Shown here: positions 26,877 to 35,234 of the stretch, piece after piece | Layout: each line of letters opens with the position of its first letter | Position numbering within the stretch: position 1 is the first letter of the stretch | Assembly: GCA_045617105.1 (NCBI GenBank) | Contig: JAZLHW010000048.1 | Location: 1-64,000, forward strand | DNA: 64,000 bases | Direction of reading: 5' to 3' | Source: CALELM01 sp045617105 | GTDB lineage: Bacteria > Bacillota > Negativicutes > Selenomonadales > Selenomonadaceae | Notes under the pieces: generated by a model | The model's input: the letters and a program-made list of their open reading frames with translations, nothing else | Told to the model about the DNA's origin: nothing | Database searches by the model: none | Made by a program: the position numbers and the translations under genes

Positions 26877-27983
26877 TTACAGCTTCCGTATTCTTCCCTG
26901 CGATACCTCATAATATGCCCCAACACGTTCTTTTGGGAAATATGCTTCCTCTGTCGCAGTAACCAGCGTCTGTATTTTTTCCTTGCAAATAAAATCCAAA
27001 AGCTGCCTGCGCCTTGCGGCATCCAACTCACTCATCACATCGTCCAGCAAAAGAATCGGATATTCTCCCGTTTCCGAACGCAGAAACTCCAGCTCCGAAA
27101 GCTTCAGTGCAAGCGCTCCCGTTCTCTGCTGTCCTTGAGAACCAAAGGAACGAAGATTGATTTCGTTAACCTCCAAAACCAAATCATCATGATGAGGTCC
27201 AATGCTTGTACTTCCCCGCAAAATATCCTTTTCCCTAAAAGCTCTCAGCTTATTATTATACCATGCCTCTAGGTCGTTTGTCATTTCTCCTTTGTCCATG
27301 CCCCGAATCTCATAGAGAACAGACAGCTTTTCCTGCTGGCTGGAAATTCTCCCCTGCACCATTTCTGCGATACGGTTCAGTTTTTGGATAGATTCCTTGC
27401 GCTTCCTCGTAATCTTTGCAGCCGTTTCCGCCAGCTGAACGTCCCACAGATCAAGCATCGATTCCGATGATCTCCGCTCACGAATACTCTTGAGCAGTGT
27501 ATTCCTTTGCGAAAGAATCCGATGATACTGTAAAAGCGACTGGTAGTAGGAAGGGCTTGCCTGAGAAATCTCCCCATCTAGGAAACGCCGTCTTCCCAAA
27601 GGAGCCCCCTTTATCAGAAAAAGATCCTCCGGAGAAAAGAGAACCGTATGGAGCTTTCCTATCATTTCCTTGGGAGGAATTTGCTGTCCGTTGGAAATGA
27701 TCTTCCTGCGTTCCTCCCTGCTGAACTTAAGCTCCATTACCTGCGAGATCCCCATCCGTTCATAAGCAATGCGAGCATAGCCTTCCTTCTGGTCCCAAAG
27801 AATCAGTTCCGTATCCGTGCGTGTCCTATGGGAATGTCCCAAGGAAGCATAGTAAATAGCTTCCATAACATTCGTTTTTCCTTGCGCGTTTTGACCTAAA
27901 AAGATATTGATTCCATGCTCCAATTCCAGATCCAAGGAAGAATAGTTTCTATAATTTCTCAATGATAAAGAATGAACATACAT
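26877..27983 (-). CDS. recF: DNA replication and repair protein RecF
   Basis: 368 residues, full length. Walker A GQNAQGKTNVMEAIY is near residue 30; the SMC-like signature GSQGQQRTGALALKL and Walker B PILLLDDVMSELDAARR follow near the C-terminus. RecF binds gapped DNA and helps load RecA. It lies three bases after the S4-domain gene and ahead of the DciA-like gene, in the classical dnaA-dnaN-recF-gyrB order. Confidence 0.97.
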   Translation of the reverse strand: MYVHSLSLRNYRNYSSLDLELEHGINIFLGQNAQGKTNVMEAIYYASLGHSHRTRTDTELILWDQKEGYARIAYERMGISQVMELKFSREERRKIISNGQQIPPKEMIGKLHTVLFSPEDLFLIKGAPLGRRRFLDGEISQASPSYYQSLLQYHRILSQRNTLLKSIRERRSSESMLDLWDVQLAETAAKITRKRKESIQKLNRIAEMVQGRISSQQEKLSVLYEIRGMDKGEMTNDLEAWYNNKLRAFREKDILRGSTSIGPHHDDLVLEVNEINLRSFGSQGQQRTGALALKLSELEFLRSETGEYPILLLDDVMSELDAARRRQLLDFICKEKIQTLVTATEEAYFPKERVGAYYEVSQGRIRKL

Positions 27984-27986
27984 TCC

Positions 27987-28208
27987 TCAGCATTCCTTTC
28001 GGACGACCTTCCATGCACCAATTCCCTCGATCTCGATGATATCTCCTGCATGAAGCTTGCGTCTTTTCGCAGATTCCGTTTCTCCATTTTTCTTGATACG
28101 TCGTTCCTCCAAAAGTGACTTGATCTCTCCTCCCGAGGACAAGATCCCTGCCCATTTCAGGAATTGATCCAACTGGATCTCCTCTGTTTCAATAACAACT
28201 TCTTCCAT
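27987..28208 (-). CDS. S4-domain RNA-binding protein (YaaA/RlbA type)
   Basis: 73 residues. An S4 RNA-binding domain is visible (IQLDQFLKWAGILSSGGEIK; then ERRIKKNGE and KLHAGDIIEIEG). Small S4 proteins between dnaN and recF are common in Firmicutes and are thought to bind ribosomal RNA. I chose the ATG at 28208 because GGGAGG lies upstream; the longer reading from 28232 includes that site. Confidence 0.92.
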   Translation of the reverse strand: MEEVVIETEEIQLDQFLKWAGILSSGGEIKSLLEERRIKKNGETESAKRRKLHAGDIIEIEGIGAWKVVRKEC

Positions 28209-28228
28209 GCAAAACCCTCCCTGCAAAA

Positions 28229-29341
28229 TCAATGATTGGTGCGAACAGGCGTAACAATATAAGTAAATTCAGTATCATCACCATCTCGAACCATGATGGG
28301 ATTCAAGCTGGAATTCAAGGAAAACATACATTCTTTTCCTGTCAAGTTCTTGAGAACATCAACAATGTAATTTGCATTGAAAGCAATATTGACATCAGGG
28401 CCATTCACGACAGCAAGAACAGTTTCCTCCGCATATCCAATTTCTGGATTATTGGAAGAAATATGAAGCTTTCCAGAAGAAAATTCCAATCGGATCACAT
28501 TATAGTCACCTGTCTTGGCAATCAAGGAAACACGCTCCACTGCGGCATGCAGTTCTTCCTTAGAAATGGTAACCTCCGTACTGAAATCCTTGGGAATAAC
28601 CCTATGATAATCAGGAAATACGCCTTCGATCAGGCGTGAGGTAATGTATATGTTCTCAAAAGCAAAGCTGATCTTGTTGTGTGAGCAGGTGACATGGACA
28701 TTGATGGGAACATCAGAATCCATGATGTGCAGAAGCTCATTGAGTACCTTGGAAGGAATAATGATCTTGATTGCACCGATTGGTTCACTAAAGTTTTCAT
28801 GCTTTACGGAAAGCCGATGCGTATTGGTTGCAGCCATGGTAACAACAGTTTGGTCAATCTCCAAAAGACAGCCGGTAAAAATAGGACGGTTTTCATCAGT
28901 CGAGCAGGAAAAAACTGTTTTTTTGATTAGGTTGCGAAGAACCTTGTCTTTGATATCGAAGGAAAGAGAACCTTCAAAGGGAGGAATAACAGGAAAATCG
29001 GAAACATTCATTCCAAGGAGCGTAAATTTCGAGTTTTCTGATTGGATATGCAGGATATTTTCCTTTGTATCAAAGCGGAAGGAAACATTTTCCCCAGGCA
29101 GCTTGCGGACAACCTCCTGCAAATAGCGTCCAGAAACGACAAGCGTTCCTTCCTGTTCAATTTCAGCTTCTATACGGACAATAAAACCAAGATCGTAATC
29201 CGTAGCTTGAAGCTCTAAGATATTTTTCTCTGTTTTTAGATATACACCAGAAAGTATTGGGGTTTGCGGTTTGCTTGCTACTGCCTTGGAAACGATTTGA
29301 AGAGCGTTCACAAGCTCCTTTTTCATACAAGTAAATATCAT
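28229..29341 (-). CDS. dnaN: DNA polymerase III sliding clamp (beta subunit)
   Basis: 370 residues. The clamp signature KPQTPILSGVYL near residue 25, the central FSCSTDENRPIFTGCLLEI and the C-terminal MVRDGDDTEFTYIVTPVRT match DnaN. The ring dimer tethers the replicative polymerase to DNA. The start ATG has AGAAGGA upstream. Its leader (29342-29598) also serves as origin sequence. Confidence 0.98.
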   Translation of the reverse strand: MIFTCMKKELVNALQIVSKAVASKPQTPILSGVYLKTEKNILELQATDYDLGFIVRIEAEIEQEGTLVVSGRYLQEVVRKLPGENVSFRFDTKENILHIQSENSKFTLLGMNVSDFPVIPPFEGSLSFDIKDKVLRNLIKKTVFSCSTDENRPIFTGCLLEIDQTVVTMAATNTHRLSVKHENFSEPIGAIKIIIPSKVLNELLHIMDSDVPINVHVTCSHNKISFAFENIYITSRLIEGVFPDYHRVIPKDFSTEVTISKEELHAAVERVSLIAKTGDYNVIRLEFSSGKLHISSNNPEIGYAEETVLAVVNGPDVNIAFNANYIVDVLKNLTGKECMFSLNSSLNPIMVRDGDDTEFTYIVTPVRTNH

Positions 29342-29598
29342 GATGATCCTTCTTTCTTTTATGCAGCTTAGTTTTAAGATTGCTTATAAATATAAAATAA
29401 AACAGTAGTCGTCGTAGTAGGGGCTGTGGAAATGTAGAAAAGTGGTTTTAAACAAGGCAGTTGTTCATAAAATGGAGTGGATAATCTTGTGGGAAAAGAA
29501 AAGGAGGTTATCCACACAATACACGGTGATAACCCCCTTTCTCAGTTATGAACATCTTGTTTGCAGCATATCCCTGCGATTATCCACGAAGTTATGCA
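29342..29598. other. oriC segment 1 (dnaA-dnaN spacer) with DnaA-trio element
   Basis: Contains a perfect DnaA box TTATCCACA (29508-29516) and near boxes at 29476-29484 and 29580-29588. At 29425-29433 a weak box (TGTGGAAAT) is followed leftwards by GC-rich GGGGC and by five triplets TAG TCG TCG TAG TAG (29406-29420); read 3'-5' these are GAT/GCT trios. An AT-rich stretch (29373-29402) follows. This order, box, GC-rich block, trios, AT-rich, is the basal unwinding layout described for bacterial origins. Assignment is by sequence only. Confidence 0.75.
29500..29540 (-). terminator. Terminator after dnaA with a DnaA box in it
   Basis: AAAGGAGGTTATC and GATAACCCCCTTT can pair in 12 of 13 positions, with a T-rich tail on the minus strand (CTCCTTTTCTTTT). 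The stem and loop contain the perfect DnaA box at 29508-29516, so DnaA binding and termination could compete. It lies 60 bases past the dnaA stop. Confidence 0.6.
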
Positions 29599-31023
29599 CT
29601 ACATTTGCTGGATAAGTGCTGTCAAGTCCTTCAGTGCTTTTTGAAGCTTTTTGTCCTGTTCCTTGTCGGTTTTTATTTTGTCACATGCATGCATGACGGT
29701 CGTATGGTCGCGTCCTCCAAAGGCACTGCCAATCTGCGGCAGGGAAGTATCTGTCAGCTCTCTGCAAAGGTACATAGCAATCTGCCTTGGATAAGCAATG
29801 TTTTTGGGACGCTTCTTGGAGTGAAGCTCATCGACAGGAATAGCAAAGTAATCCGCTACAATTTTTTGGATAACATCGATCGTAATCTCTTTGGGCTTGC
29901 TATTGGCAAAAATGTCCTTCAATGCTTCTGCAACAAGCTCCGTTGTGATCATCTGGTGAGTAAGGGAAGCATAAGCAACCACGCGGGTCAACGCACCTTC
30001 CAGCTCTCGAATATTGCTGTCGATTCGGCTTGCAATGTAAATCATGACTTCATCACCGACATTGATATTATCGAGAAGAGCCTTCTTTTTGAGTATGGCA
30101 ATTCTCGTTTCGAGATCAGGTGCCTGAATATCCGTGATCAAACCACACTCGAAGCGGGAGCGAAGCCTGTCGGTCAGCTGGTCAACGTCCTTTGGGGGAC
30201 GATCCGAGGACAGAATGATCTGCTTGTTGGCATTGTAAAGCTCATTGAAGGTATGGAAGAATTCTTCCTGCGTGCTTTGTTTTCCGGAAAGGAACTGGAT
30301 ATCGTCAACGAGAAGCACATCAATGGTGCGGTACTTTTGGCGGAAGAACTCTCCCTTGTTGTCTCGAATGGAGTTGATCAGCTCATTGGTGAACTGCTCG
30401 CAGGAAACATAGAGGACACGTTTTTGCGGGCTGTTCTTTAAAATCTGGTTGCCGATTGCATGCATGAGATGCGTCTTTCCAAGTCCGACTCCTCCATACA
30501 TGAAAAGAGGGTTGTATTTTGTTCCAGGTGCGGCAGCTACTCCCATAGCAGCACCGTGCGCCAACTGGTTGGATTTTCCCATGACAAAGGTATTAAATGT
30601 GTATTTAGGGTTCAGGCTCGTCGTATCGCCGGGAGCGATCTGTTCTGCGGAATCCCGATGGCCCTGTTCTTCCTTTTCTGCGGAAGCGGGTGCATCAGAA
30701 AGCAGAGTACCCTGGACTAAATCAGGGGACGAGTCAGCGGAATCTACGGAAGATTCGTTGGCGTTTTGAAGATTCAAGCTTTTGAGGACGATATGAATTT
30801 CTTGCTGCATCTCATTTTGCGCAGCATCCTCAAGGATAGTAATGTAACGCTTCTCGATCCAGTCCTTGTGCAGGCTGGTCGGTGCGCCAAGTGTCAGAGT
30901 CTGGTCTTCAAGGGAGATGGGGACAACCGGACGAAGCCAGTTTTTGCAGATGGACTCGGAGAGTGTTTCCTGAGATCTCTCAAGGATAGACTCCCAAATC
31001 TGTGGCATTTCTTTTCGATCCAT
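29599..31023 (-). CDS. dnaA: Chromosomal replication initiator DnaA
   Basis: 474 residues. Domain III has Walker A GGVGLGKTHL and Walker B VLLVDDIQFL, then the sensor regions; domain IV has the box-binding GGRDHTTVMHACDKI. The start ATG at 31023 has AAAGGA seven bases upstream; longer readings run into the leader. The leader (31024-31137) holds a perfect DnaA box and two near boxes, so DnaA probably represses its own promoter. It heads the leftward replication operon. Confidence 0.98.
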   Translation of the reverse strand: MDRKEMPQIWESILERSQETLSESICKNWLRPVVPISLEDQTLTLGAPTSLHKDWIEKRYITILEDAAQNEMQQEIHIVLKSLNLQNANESSVDSADSSPDLVQGTLLSDAPASAEKEEQGHRDSAEQIAPGDTTSLNPKYTFNTFVMGKSNQLAHGAAMGVAAAPGTKYNPLFMYGGVGLGKTHLMHAIGNQILKNSPQKRVLYVSCEQFTNELINSIRDNKGEFFRQKYRTIDVLLVDDIQFLSGKQSTQEEFFHTFNELYNANKQIILSSDRPPKDVDQLTDRLRSRFECGLITDIQAPDLETRIAILKKKALLDNINVGDEVMIYIASRIDSNIRELEGALTRVVAYASLTHQMITTELVAEALKDIFANSKPKEITIDVIQKIVADYFAIPVDELHSKKRPKNIAYPRQIAMYLCRELTDTSLPQIGSAFGGRDHTTVMHACDKIKTDKEQDKKLQKALKDLTALIQQM

Positions 31024-31390
31024 AAAAAAATCCTTTCTGGCATAGAGTTTTCTTGTACACAAGAGATAGTACTTTTCCACAGCCTTGTCCACAAGTGTGG
31101 ATAAATTGTTCCAAAAGAAAACGTATCCGAAAAAAAATTACAAGACCAAGAGACGGGAATCTCAAGAATCATTGCAATAATCGGGCATGGAAAGATTTGT
31201 GGAAATGTGGATAATATTGTGGATAAGGATCCTTTTATGTGGACAATATGTGTCTTGCTTTGCATACGTCCAAGGAATCCTTCTAGGTTCTCTAAAATGT
31301 GCAAGAATATATTAACAAAATTAAAGAAAGTTATCAACAGTTTTTTGGGGAAATACACTTGCAAAACCAATTCTATCCACAGTTTATTGC
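31024..31390. other. oriC segment 2 (dnaA-rpmH spacer), DnaA box cluster
   Basis: Three perfect DnaA boxes (TGTGGATAA at 31096-31104, 31206-31214, 31218-31226) and single-mismatch boxes at 31073-31081, 31085-31093, 31238-31246, 31331-31339 and 31373-31381 lie here. An AT-rich stretch is at about 31286-31330. Genes run away from this region on both sides (dnaA leftward, rpmH rightward), as expected for the bidirectional origin. Together with the 29342-29598 segment it forms a bipartite oriC around dnaA. Confidence 0.88.
31137..31165 (-). promoter_or_regulatory. dnaA: Putative dnaA promoter
   Basis: On the minus strand TTGAGA (31165-31160), 17 bases, TGTAAT (31142-31137), giving a leader of about 107 bases that carries DnaA boxes, consistent with autoregulation. 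Confidence 0.6.
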
Positions 31391-31419
31391 TTGACACTCT
31401 AAGATAGCTAGTCTATAAT
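31391..31419 (+). promoter_or_regulatory. rpmH: Consensus promoter of the rpmH operon
   Basis: TTGACA (31391-31396), 17-base spacer, TATAAT (31414-31419): a perfect sigma-70 promoter, with a near DnaA box directly upstream (31373-31381). Confidence 0.93.
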
Positions 31420-31491
31420 TTGACGTAGTAAAATTCTTGGGAGTATGCTCCTTTGGGTTTACCTCATAAGTATTAAGGAGGTGTTGAGGTA

Positions 31492-31626
31492 ATGAAACAG
31501 ACTTATCAGCCGAATAACCATTGGCGTAAAAAGACGCACGGCTTTCGTGAGCGCATGAAGACAAAGGGAGGCCGTCTTGTTATCAAGAGAAGACGCCAGC
31601 GTGGCAGAAAGAAGCTTACGGCATAA
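31492..31626 (+). CDS. rpmH: 50S ribosomal protein L34
   Basis: 44 residues, starting MKQTYQPNNHWRKKTHGFRE and ending RRRQRGRKKLTA, the full highly basic L34. AAGGAGG lies a little over ten bases upstream, with a closer GAGG also present. It is the first gene of the rightward operon rpmH-rnpA-yidD-yidC-jag and is read from the consensus promoter at 31391-31419. Confidence 0.98.
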   Translation: MKQTYQPNNHWRKKTHGFRERMKTKGGRLVIKRRRQRGRKKLTA

Positions 31627-31704
31627 TTCGTACAGGTCACTGCGGTGGCCTTTTTTCCGTTTCATGGAGAATCCTTCTGTGGTTCATTTTTTGAGAGGAA
31701 GTTT

Positions 31705-32064
31705 ATGTTGAAGTTACCAAAGCGAAAGATTCTCCGCCAGAGGAAGGAATTTCAGACTGTCTATCATTGTGGGAAATCTTATGCAAACCGATATTTAGTG
31801 CTTTACGTCTTTCCAACAGAGGAGATGGCAGGGAAGGTTGGCTTTGCGGCTGGCAAGAAGCTTGGCTGTGCAGTAGTGCGCAACAGGGTAAAAAGGCTGC
31901 TTCGTGAAACCTATCGTCTGCATCAAAAGAAAATTTGCTCTGGAGCTGCTTTGATCTTGGTTGGAAGACGTGCCTTGGTAAATGAAAAGTGTGCTGTGGC
32001 GCAAAAGGCTTTTCTGCAGGTGGGGAGGAAAGCCAGAATTTTTCAGGAGGAAGATGAGAAGTGA
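31705..32064 (+). CDS. rnpA: Ribonuclease P protein component
   Basis: 119 residues. The RNase P protein signature is visible as KKLGCAVVRNRVKRLLRETYR near the middle, and the N-terminus has the conserved FQTVYHCGKSYANRYLVLYV. It is the protein cofactor of the tRNA 5' processing ribozyme. The ATG at 31705 has GAGAGGAA upstream. It ends overlapping the yidD start (GTGA). Confidence 0.96.
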   Translation: MLKLPKRKILRQRKEFQTVYHCGKSYANRYLVLYVFPTEEMAGKVGFAAGKKLGCAVVRNRVKRLLRETYRLHQKKICSGAALILVGRRALVNEKCAVAQKAFLQVGRKARIFQEEDEK

Positions 32065-32270
32065 AAAGGGCTGTTCTTTTTTTGATACGTTTTTATCGGT
32101 CGTATCTTTCTCCCTTGAAGCCCCCTTCCTGCCGGTATATTCCTACTTGTTCGGAATATGCGATGGTTGCTATAGAAAAATACGGGATCTGCAAGGGTGG
32201 ATGGATGGCATGCAGGCGTTTGCTGCGGTGTCACCCGTTTCACAAGGGCGGTTACGATCCTGTGCCATAA
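32061..32270 (+). CDS. yidD: Membrane protein insertion efficiency factor YidD
   Basis: 69 residues with the YidD core: FYRSYLSPLKPPSCRYIPTC, SEYAMVAIEKYG and HPFHKGGYDPVP, including the conserved Cys residues. It is a peripheral inner-membrane factor that aids YidC and Sec insertion. GTG start overlaps the TGA of rnpA, a typical coupling in this operon. Confidence 0.96.
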   Translation: MKRAVLFLIRFYRSYLSPLKPPSCRYIPTCSEYAMVAIEKYGICKGGWMACRRLLRCHPFHKGGYDPVP

Positions 32271-32304
32271 ATGTTGCTAGTATTTTGAATTAGGATGTGA
32301 TGAG

Positions 32305-32988
32305 TTGGAACCAGGGATTATTGCAGGTATTCTTTCGCCGATTACGGGCCTTTTGTCGCTTGTATTGACGGCATTGTATACGCTTACTGATATGATGGGG
32401 GTTGCAAGCATAGGCTTGTCCATTATTCTTTTGACAGTGCTTATCAAGATGCTGCTCTATCCATTGACGGTCAAGCAGGTCAAGTCAATGAAGGCAATGC
32501 AGGAATTAAGTCCAAAAATGAAGAAGATTCAGGAGAAGTACAAGAACGATCCGAAGCTGATGCAGCAGAAGGTAGGGGAACTCTACCAAAACGCAGGCGT
32601 AAATCCTTTGGCTGGCTGTTTGCCTCTTTTTATACAAATGCCGATTTTGATGGCGATGTATTGGGCTCTTTTCAGCTTTGATTATGCAAGCGTTGGAGGA
32701 ACGGCTTCCTTTGCTTGGTTACCAAATCTTTCGGAGCCGGATCCCATTTATGTTTTGCCGATTTTGTCTGCATTGACAACGTTCTTGCAGCAGAAGCAGA
32801 CCACGACGGAAATGACACAGCAGATGAAGATCATGATGACAGTGATGCCTATTTTCGTGGGTTGGATCAGCATAAACTTTCCTTCCGGACTTGTCCTTTA
32901 CTGGGTTACGATGAATATTGTGCAGATAGCGCAGCAGTGGTGGATGTTCCGAAAGGATGAAAAGGAAAGCAAGAAGGGGGCTGCTTGA
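32305..32988 (+). CDS. yidC: Membrane protein insertase YidC
   Basis: 227 residues, five membrane helices. Conserved segments are YPLTVKQVKSMKAMQELSPK, QKVGELYQNAGVNPLAGCLP (the hydrophilic-groove region near LPLFIQMPIL) and FPSGLVLYWVTMN. Unlike many Gram-positive YidC/SpoIIIJ proteins it has no lipoprotein signal, and no large periplasmic domain like the E. coli protein. The start is TTG with AGGA nine bases upstream. Confidence 0.95.
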   Translation: MEPGIIAGILSPITGLLSLVLTALYTLTDMMGVASIGLSIILLTVLIKMLLYPLTVKQVKSMKAMQELSPKMKKIQEKYKNDPKLMQQKVGELYQNAGVNPLAGCLPLFIQMPILMAMYWALFSFDYASVGGTASFAWLPNLSEPDPIYVLPILSALTTFLQQKQTTTEMTQQMKIMMTVMPIFVGWISINFPSGLVLYWVTMNIVQIAQQWWMFRKDEKESKKGAA

Positions 32989-32989
32989 T

Positions 32990-33766
32990 ATGGCCAAGGC
33001 TTTGGAAAAGACGGGAAAGACCGTGGAAGAAGCTATCCAATCGGCACTTTTGGAGTTGGGATGCTCTAAGGAGCAGGTGGAATGTGAGATTTTAGAACAG
33101 CCGTCTAAAGGTTTTTTGGGGCTTATTGGTGCAAAGCCAGCTCGCGTCAAGGTGACGGTAAAGGAAATGGAAGAAAAGACGGACTGCATGGAAAAAGAGA
33201 TTTCTGGGACTGCTGAGGATTCCGTGGAGATCGCAGAGGAGGAGCAGGCTCCTGCAAGCGAGACAGATGTATCTTCCTTGGGATTGGAACGGGCAGAGAA
33301 GTTCCTTTCGGAGCTTTTCCTTGCCATGAACATAGAGGTCAAGATGAATGGCAGACAGACAGAGGACGGATATGTTTTTGAGCTGGCAGGGAAGGAGATC
33401 GGCGTTCTGATTGGGAAGCATGGGCAGACCTTGGATTCCCTTCAGTATCTTGTGAACCTTGCGGCAAATCGAGGTATGACGGAGGATAGAGTCCGCATTA
33501 TTCTCGATGTGGAAAATTATCGTTCCCGCAGGGAGGAGACCTTGAACCGTCTGGCAAATCGCTTGGCGGAGAAGGCAGTCCGTATGCGCCAGTCCATCAA
33601 GCTGGAGCCGATGAACCGTCACGAGCGCAAGATAATCCATGTGGCGCTGCAGGACAATCATCGAGTGATTACGACAAGCGAGGGCGATGAGCCGTACCGT
33701 TATATCGTGATCGTTCCGAAACGTGGAGGAAATCGCTTTCGGGAAAGATCTGAGGAAATCGAATAA
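32990..33766 (+). CDS. jag: RNA-binding protein Jag/KhpB (EloR)
   Basis: 258 residues. An N-terminal Jag domain (KTVEEAIQSALLELG), an acidic linker, a type II KH domain (EIGVLIGKHGQTLDSLQYLV) and a C-terminal R3H domain (MNRHERKIIHVAL) are in the normal order. Jag/KhpB binds RNA and coordinates division and envelope growth in Firmicutes. I chose the ATG at 32990, which follows AAGGGGG; the track's longer reading overlaps yidC. Confidence 0.95.
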   Translation: MAKALEKTGKTVEEAIQSALLELGCSKEQVECEILEQPSKGFLGLIGAKPARVKVTVKEMEEKTDCMEKEISGTAEDSVEIAEEEQAPASETDVSSLGLERAEKFLSELFLAMNIEVKMNGRQTEDGYVFELAGKEIGVLIGKHGQTLDSLQYLVNLAANRGMTEDRVRIILDVENYRSRREETLNRLANRLAEKAVRMRQSIKLEPMNRHERKIIHVALQDNHRVITTSEGDEPYRYIVIVPKRGGNRFRERSEEIE

Positions 33767-33784
33767 TTTTTTTAGAGAGCTGTG

Positions 33785-33818
33785 AAAGGGCTGTCCGTTC
33801 TTGGGCGGTCCTTTTTTC
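33785..33818 (+). terminator. Weak terminator after jag
   Basis: AAAGGGCTGTCC and GGGCGGTCCTTT can pair (with mismatches and G-U pairs), followed by a T run, between jag and mnmE. Confidence 0.5.
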
Positions 33819-33819
33819 T

Positions 33820-35223
33820 ATGAAGATAAAGGAGATGGAAGGTTTGCAGGGGGATACCATCAGTGCAGCTGCTACTTCGGCAGGCGAGGCAGGCATTGGA
33901 ATTGTAAGAATCAGTGGCGAGAAGGCAATAGAGGTTGCAGAGCGTGTATTTTGTCCAGTTAGGGATAGGAGCTTGAGAGAAATAGGATCGTATCGTGCCG
34001 TTTATGGGAAAATTGTGGACGAGGACGGGGAAATCGTAGATGAAGCAATCGCTCTTGTCATGAAAGCGCCTCACTCCTATACTATGGAAGACGTAGTTGA
34101 ATTGCAGTGCCATGGCGGGCGTATGCCGCTCCAAAAGACGTTGGCACTTACCTATGCCGCAGGTGCACGTCCTGCAGAGAGGGGAGAATTTACCAAGCGG
34201 GCATTTTTGAATGGACGGCTGGATCTTGCGCAGGCACAGGCGGTTATGGACGTGATCCAATCGAAGACGGAAGCGTCCCTTCGAATGGCGGCAGGGCATT
34301 TGACGGGGAGGCTTTCCAAGAAGGTATCAGAGCTTCGGCATAGGATCTTGGAGCAAATTGCGCATTTGGAGGCCGCCATTGATTTTCCGGAGGACGAGGT
34401 GGATTCCATTGTCAGGGATAAGGTGCGTCAAAATGTGGTTGCGTATGTCAATGATTTAGATGAGCTGCTGAAAACAGCAAGGACAGGGAGAATTTTACGG
34501 GAAGGGCTGACAACGGCAATCATTGGGAAGCCGAATGTCGGAAAGTCAAGTCTTTTGAATGCTTTGCTGCATGAGGAACGGGCTATCGTTACGGAGATTC
34601 CGGGGACAACGCGTGACAGTATCGAGGAATATGCAGAAGTGGGAGGAGTGCCGCTTCGCATCATAGATACGGCGGGGATTCGAACAACGGAGGATAGGGT
34701 AGAACGAATTGGCGTGGAGAGGTCGAGGGAATATGCAGAACAGGCTTCTTTGATTTTGGCTCTTTTTGATGGTTCTTCGGATCTTACGGCAGAGGACGAG
34801 GAGATCATGAAGCTGCTTGATGGACGAGAGGCGATCCTTTTGGTTACGAAAAATGATCTGATGCCTGTATTCCCCTCTGAGATGCTGCAGGAGAGGTTTT
34901 CGTCCTTTCCGCTATGTTTTATATCAACAAAGGAAGAAACGGGGCTTACAGAGCTTGCTGAGTTGATTCGCCAAAAGGTCTATGGTGATGAGTTATCCAC
35001 AGATAATACCTGTTTTGTGGATAACGAACGTCAAGCCTATCTGCTTGGTGAAGCGAAGAAGCATTTGGAGGCAGCACTCCAGACCATAGATATGGAAATG
35101 GGAGAGGATTTTATTTCTATAGACCTTCGTTCTGCTTGGGAAAAGCTTGGAGAACTCACCGGGGAAACAGCAGGAGAGGATATTATCGATCAGATATTTT
35201 CTCGATTTTGTATTGGAAAATAG
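33820..35223 (+). CDS. mnmE: tRNA modification GTPase MnmE
   Basis: 467 residues. The N-terminal formyl-THF-binding domain (AGIGIVRISGEKA), a helical domain and an inserted G domain with GKPNVGKSSLLNALL, the DTAG motif and TKND follow, and the protein ends CIGK as all MnmE do. With MnmG it makes the cmnm5 modification at the tRNA wobble U. The start is uncertain: ATG at 33820, or TTG at 33844 with AAGGAG nine bases upstream, which would match the family's usual N-terminus. Codons near residue 395 carry two DnaA boxes (34993-35024). Confidence 0.95.
   Translation: MKIKEMEGLQGDTISAAATSAGEAGIGIVRISGEKAIEVAERVFCPVRDRSLREIGSYRAVYGKIVDEDGEIVDEAIALVMKAPHSYTMEDVVELQCHGGRMPLQKTLALTYAAGARPAERGEFTKRAFLNGRLDLAQAQAVMDVIQSKTEASLRMAAGHLTGRLSKKVSELRHRILEQIAHLEAAIDFPEDEVDSIVRDKVRQNVVAYVNDLDELLKTARTGRILREGLTTAIIGKPNVGKSSLLNALLHEERAIVTEIPGTTRDSIEEYAEVGGVPLRIIDTAGIRTTEDRVERIGVERSREYAEQASLILALFDGSSDLTAEDEEIMKLLDGREAILLVTKNDLMPVFPSEMLQERFSSFPLCFISTKEETGLTELAELIRQKVYGDELSTDNTCFVDNERQAYLLGEAKKHLEAALQTIDMEMGEDFISIDLRSAWEKLGELTGETAGEDIIDQIFSRFCIGK
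34993..35024. other. Inverted pair of perfect DnaA boxes inside mnmE
   Basis: TTATCCACA (34993-35001) and TGTGGATAA (35016-35024) are both exact DnaA boxes in opposite orientation, 14 bases apart, inside the mnmE reading frame about 3.6 kb right of the origin. Could titrate DnaA or be chance codon use. Confidence 0.6.
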
Positions 35224-35234
35224 GAGGGATTGCA

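Noticed and set aside
29642..30441. Long plus-strand frame opposite dnaA
   Set aside because: A shadow of dnaA on the other strand.
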